Below, one piece after another: positions 22,781 to 31,388 of a DNA stretch of 45,536 nt. Within the stretch, counting starts at the first letter, position 1. Each line of letters opens with the position of its first letter. Source of the stretch: JBCCFW01 sp039029535 (GTDB lineage: Bacteria > Acidobacteriota > JBCCFW01). Below the pieces are notes generated by a model that saw only the letters and a program-made list of their open reading frames with translations, searched no databases and had not been told where the DNA came from. The stretch is taken from the NCBI GenBank assembly GCA_039029535.1, contig JBCCFW010000044.1, forward strand, positions 1-45,536. Direction: 5' to 3'. Made by a program: the position numbers and the translations under genes.

Positions 22781-25456
22781 CAGGGTGGTCGAGCACAGCA
22801 GCATCGTCAGGCAGCCGATCACGCAGGTCAGGCCGAGCGACTGCAACCCGCGGTGGTCGGCCAGGAGCAGGCCGGCAAAGCCGAAGGCCGTCGTGAGCGA
22901 GGTGAGCGCGATCGGGTGACCCACCTCGGCCAGGGCTGCGTCCACGCGGCCGCAGCGCTTCCAGGCCCAGGCCAGGTGAACGCCGTCGTCGATGCCGATC
23001 CCGAGAAGCAACGGCAGGGCGAGCAGGTTCGCCGGGTTCAGCGGCTGACCCATCCAGGCGAGGAGACCGAGCGCGGTCCCCAGCCCCAGGGCCACCGTGA
23101 GCAGCGCGAGCCCGGTGACCGCGAGGTCGCGGCTGGTGAGCAGCACGAGGAGGGTCACCGCGACGAAGGCGAGGAGCCCCGCCTCCACGCACGAGCGCCG
23201 CATCTCTTCGGGCACCTCGTAGACCTGCACGGCCGGCCCCGTGACGTCGGGGTCGATCGTGCGCAAGGCCGCGACCAGCTCACCCAGCGCGTCGCGATCC
23301 CAGACCGACTCGGCGGGCTCCACCCAGAGCGCCAACCGACCGCTGCGTCCCACGAGCTGGTCGCGCAATGCGGTCGGCAGGCTGTCGATGTCGAGACCCT
23401 CGCCTCGCGCCAGCTCGGACGACACCGCCAGCAGCTCGGACAGCTCGTCGCGGGCCGCCTCGCGAAAGCGGGTGAGCCCGTCGACGTCGACGGCGTCGGG
23501 CGCGGTGGCCTCCACCCGTCGCTCGGCGGCCGCGACCAGAGGATCCAGTCGACCGACCAGGTCATCGAGGCCGCCCTCGAAGGCGAGGTCCTGCCACTCG
23601 AAGAGACGGTCGACGAGGGCGAGCGCGGCCTCGTTCAGCGCAGGTGCGTCGGCGACGTCGCTCGTGGTTGGCGCGAGCCGACGGGCGGCGAGCCCGGCGG
23701 CCGTGGTCCGACGCGAGGCATCGAGCTCGGGAAGGAGGGGGACCACCGACTGGACCCGCGCCACGCCGGGCAGCGCCGCCAGCTCGGCGTGACGCTCCCG
23801 AGCCTGCTCGAGGTCGTCGGCCAGTGACACCGCCAGGTGCGTCGAGAGCCCCGAGTCGGGGTCGCGGGCGAGCAGCATGGCGGGGCTGTCGGCTGCTTGC
23901 AGCGCGAGGACGTCGTGGTCGAAGCGCAGCCGCGGCAGGCCGAGCAACACGAGCGCCAGGAGCGGTAGCCCGACGAGCAAGACGCCGCGGGGCCGACGCG
24001 CGGCACCCACCCAGAGCGGGCGGCTCCAGGTCCGAGCACGTGGACCCGAGCCCGTGTCCGGGCCGCGCAGCAGCAGGGCCGGGAGAAAGCTGAGCGCGAG
24101 CAGGAGGCAGGTGAGGATGCCGACGCCGGTGATGAGGCCGAGCTCGGAGAAGCCGCGGAAGTCGGAGTTGGCGGTGGCCAAGAAGGCGGCGGCGGTGGTC
24201 GTCGCTCCGACCACCAACGCTGGGGCGACGGCGGCCAAGCAGCGGGCGAGCGCGTCCTCCCGACCCGTGTCGGACAGGCGGGTCTCGAAGGCGGTGACCA
24301 AGTGGATGGAGAAGTCGATCCCCAGTCCTACCAGCACCGCCGCGAAGACCGACGAGAACAAGTTGAGCGAGCCGACCAGCAAGGTGGCCAAGCCCGACGT
24401 GAGCGCGAGGCCGAGCAGGAGCGCGACGAAGGCGGCCACCACGTGACGCCACGAGCCGAACGACAGCGGGAAGAGGAGACCGACGAGCAGCAGCGCGAGG
24501 AGGGTCGAGCGCGTGATGTCGCGGGTGGTCGCCTCCATCTCGGCGGCGATGAGCGCCGGGGCACCGGTGAGGGCGACCTCCACCGTCGGATGGCGTGGGA
24601 GCAGGCGGTCGAGGACCTCCTGCGTGGCGTCGACGACCGCGGTCAGCACGCGGGGGTCGTTCTCCCGGTCGGCCGGCCAGACGCCGACCCACCAGGGCCT
24701 GGTGTCCTCGGTCGCCGTGGCGTCACCGATGCGGAAGTGACCGCGGCGGTCGAGACCGAGCTCGGCGAGACGACCGAGGGCTCCCGAAGGGGCGGCGTCC
24801 TCGCCGCCAGCGGCCAGGGTGAGCTCGTCGAGGAAGCCGGCGAGGAGCGGGAGCCCGGCCAGGGCCTGCTCGGGGGTCTCGCCCGAGTCGGCGGCGCTCT
24901 CCTCCAGCTCGTCCAGGAGATCGCCGAGCCCGGCGAGCAGGGCGGCGGGCTCGGGGTCGATCGCCGCCGCCCCTCCGGCCGTGGTCGGGGTGCCCCCGCC
25001 GAGCTGGTCCCCGGGGAGCCAGGCCGGCAGCCGTGCGAGCCACCAGCTCGTCGGGAAGCGCCAGAGCACGCGGTCGACCAGGACGCTGCCTTCGGCCTGG
25101 GCCGACTCCGTCCCCAGGCGCTCGAGCTCGGGGCCGAGCTCGGCGAGGAAGGCCGCCGCGTCGCTCTCGGCGGGGGCGCTGACCAGCAGGTGGAGCGCCT
25201 CGACGTTGTCGAGCTCGTCGATGAGGGCGAAGTAGTCCCGGCTGACGCGGGAGTCCTCCGACAGGAGCTCGAGGTGACCGGGTCGGAGCTGGAGACGGAA
25301 TGCCGCGAGGGCGGCGGCGCCGAGGGCCAGGAGGACCACGACGGCGACCAGGAGGCGGCCGTGAGCCGTCAGCCAGCGGGCCCAGGCGCGGCTCGCGCGG
25401 AGGGCTCGTTTCGGCGTGTCGGGGCTCGGGCCCGTGCTAGGATGCAAGTCGCTCAC
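22739..25456 (-). CDS. RND/MMPL exporter, HpnN-like
   Basis: A protein of about 905 aa with the duplicated RND layout: one TM helix near residues 30-50, a large periplasmic loop, five TM helices, then the same plan again ending near residue 900. Both modules carry the sterol-sensing-like core (VLVGLGIDFSIHLVTAFE in the first, LLLGIGIDDGVHLAWAWK in the second). Length, lack of a separate adaptor and location near squalene-hopene cyclase suggest HpnN, which moves hopanoids to the outer membrane. Other MMPL lipid exporters look alike. GTG 25456 has AAGG about 7 nt upstream and is preferred over ATG 25549. The 3' end overlaps a convergent gene. Confidence 0.82.
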   Translation of the reverse strand: MSDLHPSTGPSPDTPKRALRASRAWARWLTAHGRLLVAVVVLLALGAAALAAFRLQLRPGHLELLSEDSRVSRDYFALIDELDNVEALHLLVSAPAESDAAAFLAELGPELERLGTESAQAEGSVLVDRVLWRFPTSWWLARLPAWLPGDQLGGGTPTTAGGAAAIDPEPAALLAGLGDLLDELEESAADSGETPEQALAGLPLLAGFLDELTLAAGGEDAAPSGALGRLAELGLDRRGHFRIGDATATEDTRPWWVGVWPADRENDPRVLTAVVDATQEVLDRLLPRHPTVEVALTGAPALIAAEMEATTRDITRSTLLALLLVGLLFPLSFGSWRHVVAAFVALLLGLALTSGLATLLVGSLNLFSSVFAAVLVGLGIDFSIHLVTAFETRLSDTGREDALARCLAAVAPALVVGATTTAAAFLATANSDFRGFSELGLITGVGILTCLLLALSFLPALLLRGPDTGSGPRARTWSRPLWVGAARRPRGVLLVGLPLLALVLLGLPRLRFDHDVLALQAADSPAMLLARDPDSGLSTHLAVSLADDLEQARERHAELAALPGVARVQSVVPLLPELDASRRTTAAGLAARRLAPTTSDVADAPALNEAALALVDRLFEWQDLAFEGGLDDLVGRLDPLVAAAERRVEATAPDAVDVDGLTRFREAARDELSELLAVSSELARGEGLDIDSLPTALRDQLVGRSGRLALWVEPAESVWDRDALGELVAALRTIDPDVTGPAVQVYEVPEEMRRSCVEAGLLAFVAVTLLVLLTSRDLAVTGLALLTVALGLGTALGLLAWMGQPLNPANLLALPLLLGIGIDDGVHLAWAWKRCGRVDAALAEVGHPIALTSLTTAFGFAGLLLADHRGLQSLGLTCVIGCLTMLLCSTTLLPAVLGLLGDRRR

Positions 25457-25789
25457 GCGGGAACCTTGCGAGGCATCATGCCTCACGCCCGTGCCGAGAC
25501 CGCCGCCTGAGGGCGCGCTCCCACGGCATCCCCGCCTGTCAGAGGTCATCCGACCATCACACTCGCGTCCGAGCTACCCATCGACACCCGCACGACGTCT
25601 CCGCTGCAAGCCCCGAGGGAACCGCGAGAGCGGCGCCCGGCTCGCGCGACGCGTCCGCGAAGGTCGACGCTCGGCCCTTCCGCGACGGCTCCCGTGAGTC
25701 GAGCCCGTCGCTCCCACCATCCCGGCCCGAGCTGCTCCGGAAGCGCGCACCGTTCCTGAGCGCTCCAGGCCAAGGAACCAACGAGTCCC
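25457..25789 (+). other. divergent intergenic region, 333 nt
   Basis: No gene was found between the RND exporter start and the NYN-protein start. A TGCAAGTCGCT half-site of the Fur/Zur-like motif falls just inside the RND gene at 25443-25453 but has no second arm. An imperfect inverted pair (TCCGCGAAGG and CCTTCCGCGA, around 25655-25690) is the only other structure seen. No convincing promoter was found. Confidence 0.35.
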
Positions 25790-27310
25790 ATGCCCACTCA
25801 CTCCGTCGACCGGCCCGTCACCAAGGACGTGGCCGTCTACATCGACTACGAGAATCTCTACATCAGCCTGCGCAGCACCGTGCGCAAGAATCCCGACTTC
25901 GATCTCATCATGGAGAAGTGTCGGGACTTCGGCCGGGTGACCGTCGCCCGTGCCTACGCCGATTGGTCCGAGTTCGCCCGCGTCGTCACGAGCCAGATGT
26001 TCTCCAGCGGCATCGAGCCGATCTTCGTGCCGACCCGCAAGTTCTACGACGCGAAGACGCGCTCTCAGGCCACCAAGAACAGCGTCGACATCCACATCGT
26101 CATCGACATCATCAAGGACGTCCTCACCTCGAAGAACATCGACACGTTCGTGCTCATTTCGGGTGATCGTGACTTCGTCCCGCTGATGAACCAGATCCGC
26201 GCGGCGGGCAAGGAGGTCTTCGCCATCGGCGTGGCCGGCTGCACGTCGTCGGAGCTCGCGGTCGCCGTCGACAAGATGTACTACTACCACCAGCTGCTTC
26301 AGACCGACGAGGAGACCGCGGTCGAGCAACAGGAGGTCTACGGCAAGCTCGCGCGCGCCGTCGAGATCGCCAAGGCCCGCGGCTATTCCGCGACGCTGGG
26401 TGTCCTCAAGCCCATCATGAGGGAGATCGTCTCCGACTTCGACGAGACGAAGTTCCGCACCGCGAAGGGCGACCAGATCCAGAAGTTCAAGGACTTCGTC
26501 ATCGAGGCGGAGCGCGCCGGCTTTGTCCGCGTCCACTCGCCCAGCGGCGGCGGTGGCCTCGAGGTCCTGCTCGCGGGTGAGAGCGCCTCGTCGGACTCCT
26601 CGTCCTCCGAGAGCAGCTCGTCCTCTGGCTCCGGTCGGTCCCGCTCCGGCTCGCGCCGGCGGGGTGGCCGTCGCGACGACGCGAAGGAAGCGAAGGACGG
26701 GAAGGACGCGAAGGACCAGCGCGAGAGCTCCGAGTCTTCCGAGGAGGGCTCCGAGGAGAGCGAGGCCACGCCCCGACGTCGCAGCCGTCGCGGCTCGCGC
26801 GGAGGTCGGGGACGCCGCCGGTCGTCCGAGCGCAGCGAGGCCACGGAGGCCGAGGAGGTGGTCGAGGCGTCCGAGGAGGACCTCGCCGCTGCCGACGATG
26901 CGCCGGAGCCGGACCTGGCCCCCGTCGCCGAGGCGGATCCGGAGCCCGAGGCCGAGGCCGAGGAGACCGAGGCGGCTCCCGCCGATGCCGACGAGCCCGC
27001 TCCGGCCGAGAGCGACGACTCCGACGGCGACAACGACAACGAGGACCTCATGTCCCTCCCGGAGGAGTCGATGGAGGACCTCAAGGCGATGCTGGACGAC
27101 TGCGGTCGCACGCCGTCGCAGCGTCGTCTCATCGCGCGGCTCAAGAAGGGAGCCGCTGCTGGCGAATTGAAGGGCGAGTACCGGGAGGGTCAGTTCCTCC
27201 TCATGGTGCGCAAGGCCCTCGAGGACGGCCTGCTCGAGAAGGTGTCCAAGGGCTTCTACTCGGGTCTCCGCTGGAAGGAGACCGAGGAAGAGCCCGTCGA
27301 AGCCAGCTGA
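25790..27310 (+). CDS. NYN-domain (LabA/DUF88-like) protein with LOTUS-like domain and SR-rich tail
   Basis: A 506-aa protein. Residues 12-170 form a NYN/PIN-like nuclease domain with acidic residues in the expected places: D19 (VYIDYENL), D100 and D106 (VDIHIVIDI), and D126/D128 (LISGDRDFVPLM). Residues 182-262 look like an OST-HTH/LOTUS RNA-binding domain (GYSATLGVLKPIM, then KFKDFVIEAERAGFV). From 263 to about 420 the chain is low complexity: Ser runs, RSRSGSRRRGGRR, SRRGSRGGRGRRR, then a Glu/Ala/Asp stretch. A helical C-terminal domain of about 80 residues closes it. The protein should cut or bind RNA. Two strong hairpins follow the stop. The tail resembles eukaryotic SR/RGG regions, which is unusual in bacteria. 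Confidence 0.85.
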   Translation: MPTHSVDRPVTKDVAVYIDYENLYISLRSTVRKNPDFDLIMEKCRDFGRVTVARAYADWSEFARVVTSQMFSSGIEPIFVPTRKFYDAKTRSQATKNSVDIHIVIDIIKDVLTSKNIDTFVLISGDRDFVPLMNQIRAAGKEVFAIGVAGCTSSELAVAVDKMYYYHQLLQTDEETAVEQQEVYGKLARAVEIAKARGYSATLGVLKPIMREIVSDFDETKFRTAKGDQIQKFKDFVIEAERAGFVRVHSPSGGGGLEVLLAGESASSDSSSSESSSSSGSGRSRSGSRRRGGRRDDAKEAKDGKDAKDQRESSESSEEGSEESEATPRRRSRRGSRGGRGRRRSSERSEATEAEEVVEASEEDLAAADDAPEPDLAPVAEADPEPEAEAEETEAAPADADEPAPAESDDSDGDNDNEDLMSLPEESMEDLKAMLDDCGRTPSQRRLIARLKKGAAAGELKGEYREGQFLLMVRKALEDGLLEKVSKGFYSGLRWKETEEEPVEAS

Positions 27311-27314
27311 GGTC

Positions 27315-27335
27315 GGAGCGCCTGCTCGGCGCTCC
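27315..27335 (+). terminator. hairpin after the NYN gene (first of two)
   Basis: A perfect 8-bp stem GGAGCGCC/GGCGCTCC with a TGCTC loop, four nt after the stop codon. No U-run follows, but a second, longer hairpin comes 9 nt later, so the pair probably forms a tandem terminator. Confidence 0.6.
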
Positions 27336-27344
27336 CTGACCGTC

Positions 27345-27370
27345 ACCCCGGCGTGTCCTCACGCCGGGGT
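27345..27370 (+). terminator. hairpin after the NYN gene (second of two)
   Basis: A perfect 10-bp stem ACCCCGGCGT/ACGCCGGGGT with a GTCCTC loop, followed by TCTC. This is the strongest termination structure in this gap and separates the NYN gene from the dehydrogenase gene. Confidence 0.65.
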
Positions 27371-27585
27371 TCTCGAGCCCTCCGTCGACTCTCGGGCCGT
27401 CACTTCCTCTCGCGGGGAGACGGGGCAGCAGCGCACGCTGCGGCCGCCGGTGTTCGAGCGGGTCACGACCGGCTTGCCGAGTGCCGTGGATCCCTGCGAG
27501 CATCGGCGATGCCTCGACCGACTCCGAGGGCCCCGAGGGTCTCGGGCCGGCCGTGCTCGCAAGGCACCGGTCTGGGTCGGAGATC

Positions 27586-28860
27586 ATGGGCAGCTCGTCA
27601 GTCTTGGAGGAGAGGGTTCAGAGCGTGACTCCATGGGATGTCGTCACCGAGCGTTTCGATGAGGTCGCACCGCTGATCTCGTTGCCCGACTCGCTCAAGA
27701 AGTCCCTCCTCGTGCCCTACCGCGAGGTCAGCGTCGAGGTCCCCGTCACGATGGACGACGGGCGGCTCGAGGTCTACATGGGCTTCCGCGTCCAGCACAA
27801 CGGTGCGCGCGGGCCGATGAAGGGGGGCATCCGCTACCACCAGAGCGCCGACCGCAAGGAGGTCCGCGCGCTGGCCGCCCTCATGTCGTTGAAGACGGCC
27901 CTGGTCGACATCCCCTTCGGGGGGGCCAAGGGCGGCGTCACCGTCGATCCCACGCAGCTCAGTCATCGCGAGCTCGAGCGGCTCACCCGACGCTTCGTCA
28001 GCCGGATCTCCATCGTGCTCGGTCCGTACCGAGACATCCCCGCGCCGGACGTCGGCACCAACCCAGGCATCATGGCCTGGGTGCTCGACGAGTACGGTCG
28101 CAAGAACGGCTACACGCCGGCCGTCGTCACGGGCAAGCCGGTGTCGCTGGGCGGCTCTCTCGGGCGCGTGGAGGCAACTGGACGCGGCACCGTCCATGTC
28201 CTCCGCGAGGCAGCGCAAGCTGCCGGCATCGAGGTGCGAGGCAGCACCTCGGTCATCCAGGGCTTCGGCAACGTCGGCTACCACGCCGCGAAGTTCCTCG
28301 ACGAGTACGGCAGCAAGGTCATCGCCGTCTCCGACGTGGCGGGTGCCATTCATTGCGAGGACGGTCTCGACATCCACGCGCTCAGCCAGCACGTGAAGAC
28401 GACCGGCTCGGTGGTCGGCTTCAGCGGCGCGGACGCCATCGACGGCGACACCCTGCTGCACGTGCCCTGCGACTTCCTCGTTCCGGCCGCGCTCGGCGGC
28501 GTCGTCCAGGGCAAGGAAGCGGCCTCGAAGATCCAGGCCAAGATGGTCGTCGAGGGCGCCAACGATCCCCTCGACCCGGACGCTGACGCCGCCCTCGCCG
28601 AGGCGGGCACCATCGTCGTGCCCGACATCCTCGCCAACGCCGGCGGCGTGGTCGTCTCGTACCTCGAGTGGTCGCAGAACCTCCAGCAGTTCCGCTGGGC
28701 TGCCGACCAGGTCAACACCGAGCTGGGCAAGGTGCTCAGTCGCGCCTTCGACGACGTGCACGCGTTCGCGCAGGAGCACTCGGTGGGGTACCGGAAGGCG
28801 GCGTATGCGATCGCGATTCAAAGGCTCGCGCAAGCCGAAACTCAACGCGGCGCCCAATAG
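27586..28860 (+). CDS. Glu/Leu/Phe/Val dehydrogenase (glutamate dehydrogenase type)
   Basis: A 424-aa cytoplasmic oxidoreductase that interconverts an amino acid, most likely glutamate, and its 2-oxo acid with ammonia and NAD(P). GPMKGGIRYH lies at residues 76-85, K103 falls in SLKTALVD, and PFGGAKGG at 110-117 holds the catalytic lysine. The Rossmann motif GFGNVG is at 226-231, and NAGGVVVSYLEWSQN near 370 is typical of glutamate dehydrogenases. ATG 27586 fits the family N-terminus and follows GGAG, though with a short 3-nt spacer; the longer frame from 27481 adds unrelated residues. It is a single-gene unit between the NYN terminators and a hairpin-rich convergent gap. Confidence 0.93.
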   Translation: MGSSSVLEERVQSVTPWDVVTERFDEVAPLISLPDSLKKSLLVPYREVSVEVPVTMDDGRLEVYMGFRVQHNGARGPMKGGIRYHQSADRKEVRALAALMSLKTALVDIPFGGAKGGVTVDPTQLSHRELERLTRRFVSRISIVLGPYRDIPAPDVGTNPGIMAWVLDEYGRKNGYTPAVVTGKPVSLGGSLGRVEATGRGTVHVLREAAQAAGIEVRGSTSVIQGFGNVGYHAAKFLDEYGSKVIAVSDVAGAIHCEDGLDIHALSQHVKTTGSVVGFSGADAIDGDTLLHVPCDFLVPAALGGVVQGKEAASKIQAKMVVEGANDPLDPDADAALAEAGTIVVPDILANAGGVVVSYLEWSQNLQQFRWAADQVNTELGKVLSRAFDDVHAFAQEHSVGYRKAAYAIAIQRLAQAETQRGAQ

Positions 28861-28923
28861 CCGGGGCGAGTAGCGGGGCGGGGGCACGCCGTTCTCAGCC
28901 CTTCGCCTTCGACTCGCACTCCT

Positions 28924-28941
28924 CGCCTACTGAGGTAGGCG
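28924..28941. terminator. hairpin in convergent gap, first
   Basis: A perfect 7-bp stem CGCCTAC/GTAGGCG with a TGAG tetraloop, 63 nt after the dehydrogenase stop. With the two hairpins that follow it probably forms a two-way termination zone between convergent genes. No U-run is present. Confidence 0.5.
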
Positions 28942-28952
28942 TCGTCGTGCTC

Positions 28953-28971
28953 GCTCGGCTCATGACCGAGC
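28953..28971. terminator. hairpin in convergent gap, second
   Basis: A 6-bp stem GCTCGG/CCGAGC with a 7-nt loop CTCATGA, directly after the first hairpin. On its own it is weak; its position in a row of three makes a structural role more likely. Confidence 0.4.
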
Positions 28972-28977
28972 CCGACG

Positions 28978-29010
28978 CACCCGCGCTTCCGCTACTTCAG
29001 GGCGCGGGTG
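28978..29010. terminator. hairpin in convergent gap, third
   Basis: A perfect 9-bp stem CACCCGCGC/GCGCGGGTG with a 15-nt loop. It lies 51 nt downstream of the DHH phosphoesterase stop when read on the minus strand, and may serve that gene. Confidence 0.45.
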
Positions 29011-29060
29011 AGCAGGTCGCCCGGTTGGGCTGACTCAGGGTGAGCGGCCGAGGGCTAGCT

Positions 29061-30068
29061 TCAGCTCTTCTCGGGGGAGCCGAGCTGGGACTGGATGTGG
29101 CGGCGGAGGGTGGAGAGGACCGGGCCGCGGGCCTGATCGGGGGTGCCGGGGAAGGAGGCGCCGGCCGCGTTGCGGTGGCCGCCGCCGCCGAGCTCGCGGG
29201 CGGTCTCGACGACGCTGACGTCGCCCTTGCTCCGGAAGGACAGGCGCGTGAGGTCCTCCGAGACCTCGCTCATGAGCACGCCCGCCACGACGCCGTCGAT
29301 GGCGATGGTGTAGTTGACGAGGTGCAAGGAATCGAGACCGCCTCGGCCCGCACGGGCCACCTGTGACGCGCTGAGCTGCGCGAAGGCGATGCGAGAGTCC
29401 TCCGCGTCCTGCTCCATCTTGCCCAGCACCTCGCCCGCCACCCGCAAGCCCTCGAGGGGATGACGCCCCTCCATGAGACCGTGGATGGCCAGCGGATCGA
29501 CGCCCGCCGCCAGCAGGTGCCCGGCGATCTCGTGGGTGCGGGGCGTCGTCTTGCCGTAGTTGAAGCTGCCGGTGTCCGCGATGAGCGCCACGTACAGCGG
29601 CACCGCCAGGCGCTCGTCGACCTCCACCCCCAGCGACTCGAAGAGCTCGTACACGACCTGAGACGTCGCGCCCGCTCCCTCGTCCACGAAGCAGAGCCAG
29701 GAGTCGTCGGTGCCCGACGCGTCGTGATGATCGAAGAGCACCGCCTTGCCACGATGTGCCGTGACCGCCTCCTGGAAGCAACCCAGGCGCGCCGGGTTCG
29801 ACACGTCGTAGACGATGACCAGCGTGCTCTCGTCCAGCTCGCTTCCGTCGCCGACCTCGAGCTCGCCCTCCTCGTGCAGGAAGCTCAGCGCCCGTGTCGG
29901 CGCCTCCGTGAGCAACACCCGCGAGGGCCGACCGCGGCCGACCAGCCAGCGGTGCATGGCCAGCGCGCTCCCCGTGCCGTCGGCGTCCGGGTTGACGTGG
30001 GTGAGGTGGACGATGCTCGTGGCCTCGTCCACCAGACGACCGAATTCCTTGCTGTTGTCTGGGTTCAC
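29061..30068 (-). CDS. DHH/DHHA1 phosphoesterase, NrnA-like oligoribonuclease
   Basis: A 335-aa enzyme expected to hydrolyse nanoRNA and/or pAp. DHH-domain motifs are LTHVNPDADGTGS at residues 22-34, VYDVSNP near 86 and the DHH triad at 113-115 (LFDHHDAS). A further motif IADTGSFNYGKTT binds metal near 163. The DHHA1 domain ends with ELGGGGHRNAAGASF around residue 300. GTG 30068 was chosen because the family N-terminus (NPDNSKEFGRLV) starts there; a longer frame to 30140 has a Cys-rich, unrelated start. It is divergent from queG with 116 nt between. With the RNase and PcnB genes it adds to a general RNA-decay theme in this window. Confidence 0.9.
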   Translation of the reverse strand: MNPDNSKEFGRLVDEATSIVHLTHVNPDADGTGSALAMHRWLVGRGRPSRVLLTEAPTRALSFLHEEGELEVGDGSELDESTLVIVYDVSNPARLGCFQEAVTAHRGKAVLFDHHDASGTDDSWLCFVDEGAGATSQVVYELFESLGVEVDERLAVPLYVALIADTGSFNYGKTTPRTHEIAGHLLAAGVDPLAIHGLMEGRHPLEGLRVAGEVLGKMEQDAEDSRIAFAQLSASQVARAGRGGLDSLHLVNYTIAIDGVVAGVLMSEVSEDLTRLSFRSKGDVSVVETARELGGGGHRNAAGASFPGTPDQARGPVLSTLRRHIQSQLGSPEKS

Positions 30069-30184
30069 GCGGCCAAGCCTCGGGGCGTGCCCCTCCACGG
30101 GGCAGCGGGAGAGCTTGCAGCAACCCGCTGAGACGGTCAAACCAGACCTTGGCGCCCGCCGGAGTCGGCCGGCATGCTCGCCCG

Positions 30185-31375
30185 GTGAGCGCCGCCCCCC
30201 GTCTCCGCCCCGAGAGCTGGACCCTCCTCCAGGAGCTGGCCAGCGAGCTCGGCTTCAGCGCCTTGAGCGCGGCTCCCGCCGCGGCTCTCGCCGAGCTTCG
30301 GCCTCGCGTCGACGCCGCCCGTCCTGCCGACACGGAGCTCGGCTCCTGGCTCGACGAGGGCCTCCACGGCGACATGGCCTGGATGGCCGACACCCGGGAG
30401 CTCCGGGAGGACCCCCGAGCCTGGCTGCCCGAGGCGCGCACCGTCCTCGTCGGGTTGATCCCCCACGACTCCGCCGGCGAGCCCGGTGACCCCGACGACG
30501 AGGCCGGGCGGGACGTCCCCCGCGCTCGGCTCTCGCGTTACGCCTGGGGGCGCGACTACCACCTCGTGGTCGGTCGTCTCCTCGTCGAGCTCGGACGGCG
30601 TCTCGAGCAGGAGGTGCCGGGCGCACGATGGGCCAAGAGCGTCGATGCCGGTCCCGTCATGGAGAAGCCCTGGGCCCAGCTCGCCGGGCTCGGCTGGATC
30701 GGCAAGCACGGCAACCTCCTCCGCACGGACGGCTCGTCCTGGTTCTTCATCGGCGTCCTCGTCACCGACGCGGAGCTCGACCACTTCGAGCCCTTCACCA
30801 CCGATCACTGCGGCACCTGCACGGCCTGCCTGGACGCCTGTCCCACCGACGCGATCCTCGCGCCCCAGCGAGTGGACGCCCGTCGCTGCATCTCCTACCT
30901 GACCATCGAGCTGCGGCGTGCCGTGCCCGACGACGACCTGCGCGAAGGGATGGGGGACTGGGTCTTCGGCTGCGACGCCTGTCAGGACGCCTGCCCCTGG
31001 AACCGGCACCGGCACCGCTCGGGTCATCCTCGCTTCGCGCCTGGTCCGCTCGGGCGGGGGCCTCGGATCGAGCGCCTGCTGCGACTCGACGCCGACGCGT
31101 TCACCGCCGCCACCCCCAAGAGCGCGGTGAAGCGGGCACGACGCGAAGGGCTCGTGCGCTCGGCGGCGGTCGCCGCCGGCAACTCCGGGGACCGCGAGCT
31201 CGCCCCCGAGCTCGGACGTCTCCTGAACGACGAGCACGCGTCGGTGCGGGTGCACGCCGCCTGGGCCCTCGGTCGGCTGGGCGGAGCTCGGGCGCGGACG
31301 CTCCTCGAGGGCGCCCGCACCGACGAGTCGGCCGAGGTGCGCGCCGAGGTCGAACGGGCCCTGGCGCGCACCTGA
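30185..31375 (+). CDS. queG: epoxyqueuosine reductase QueG
   Basis: A 396-aa cobalamin-dependent iron-sulfur enzyme for the last step of queuosine tRNA synthesis (epoxyqueuosine to queuosine). The catalytic-Asp segment is SVDAGPVMEK (D155). The first 4Fe-4S set is C209, C212, C215 and C219 (CGTCTACLDACP), and the second uses C235 with C263, C266 and C270 (CDACQDACPWN). A C-terminal HEAT-like helical part (residues 315-390) is present, as in many QueG proteins. GTG 30185 is the likely start; a TTG at 30149 would add 12 residues. No other queuosine gene is in the window. The gene converges on the next one with a 13-nt gap. Confidence 0.94.
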   Translation: MSAAPRLRPESWTLLQELASELGFSALSAAPAAALAELRPRVDAARPADTELGSWLDEGLHGDMAWMADTRELREDPRAWLPEARTVLVGLIPHDSAGEPGDPDDEAGRDVPRARLSRYAWGRDYHLVVGRLLVELGRRLEQEVPGARWAKSVDAGPVMEKPWAQLAGLGWIGKHGNLLRTDGSSWFFIGVLVTDAELDHFEPFTTDHCGTCTACLDACPTDAILAPQRVDARRCISYLTIELRRAVPDDDLREGMGDWVFGCDACQDACPWNRHRHRSGHPRFAPGPLGRGPRIERLLRLDADAFTAATPKSAVKRARREGLVRSAAVAAGNSGDRELAPELGRLLNDEHASVRVHAAWALGRLGGARARTLLEGARTDESAEVRAEVERALART

Positions 31376-31388
31376 AGGGAACAAGGAG

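Noticed and set aside
25443..25453. TGCAAGTCGCT, a possible third Fur/Zur-like site
   Set aside because: Only one arm is present and it lies within the RND exporter coding start; the second arm is absent.
25574..27346. A 590-aa minus-strand open frame rich in Leu/Gly/Arg
   Set aside because: Antisense to the NYN gene, which has intact catalytic residues and terminators on the correct side.
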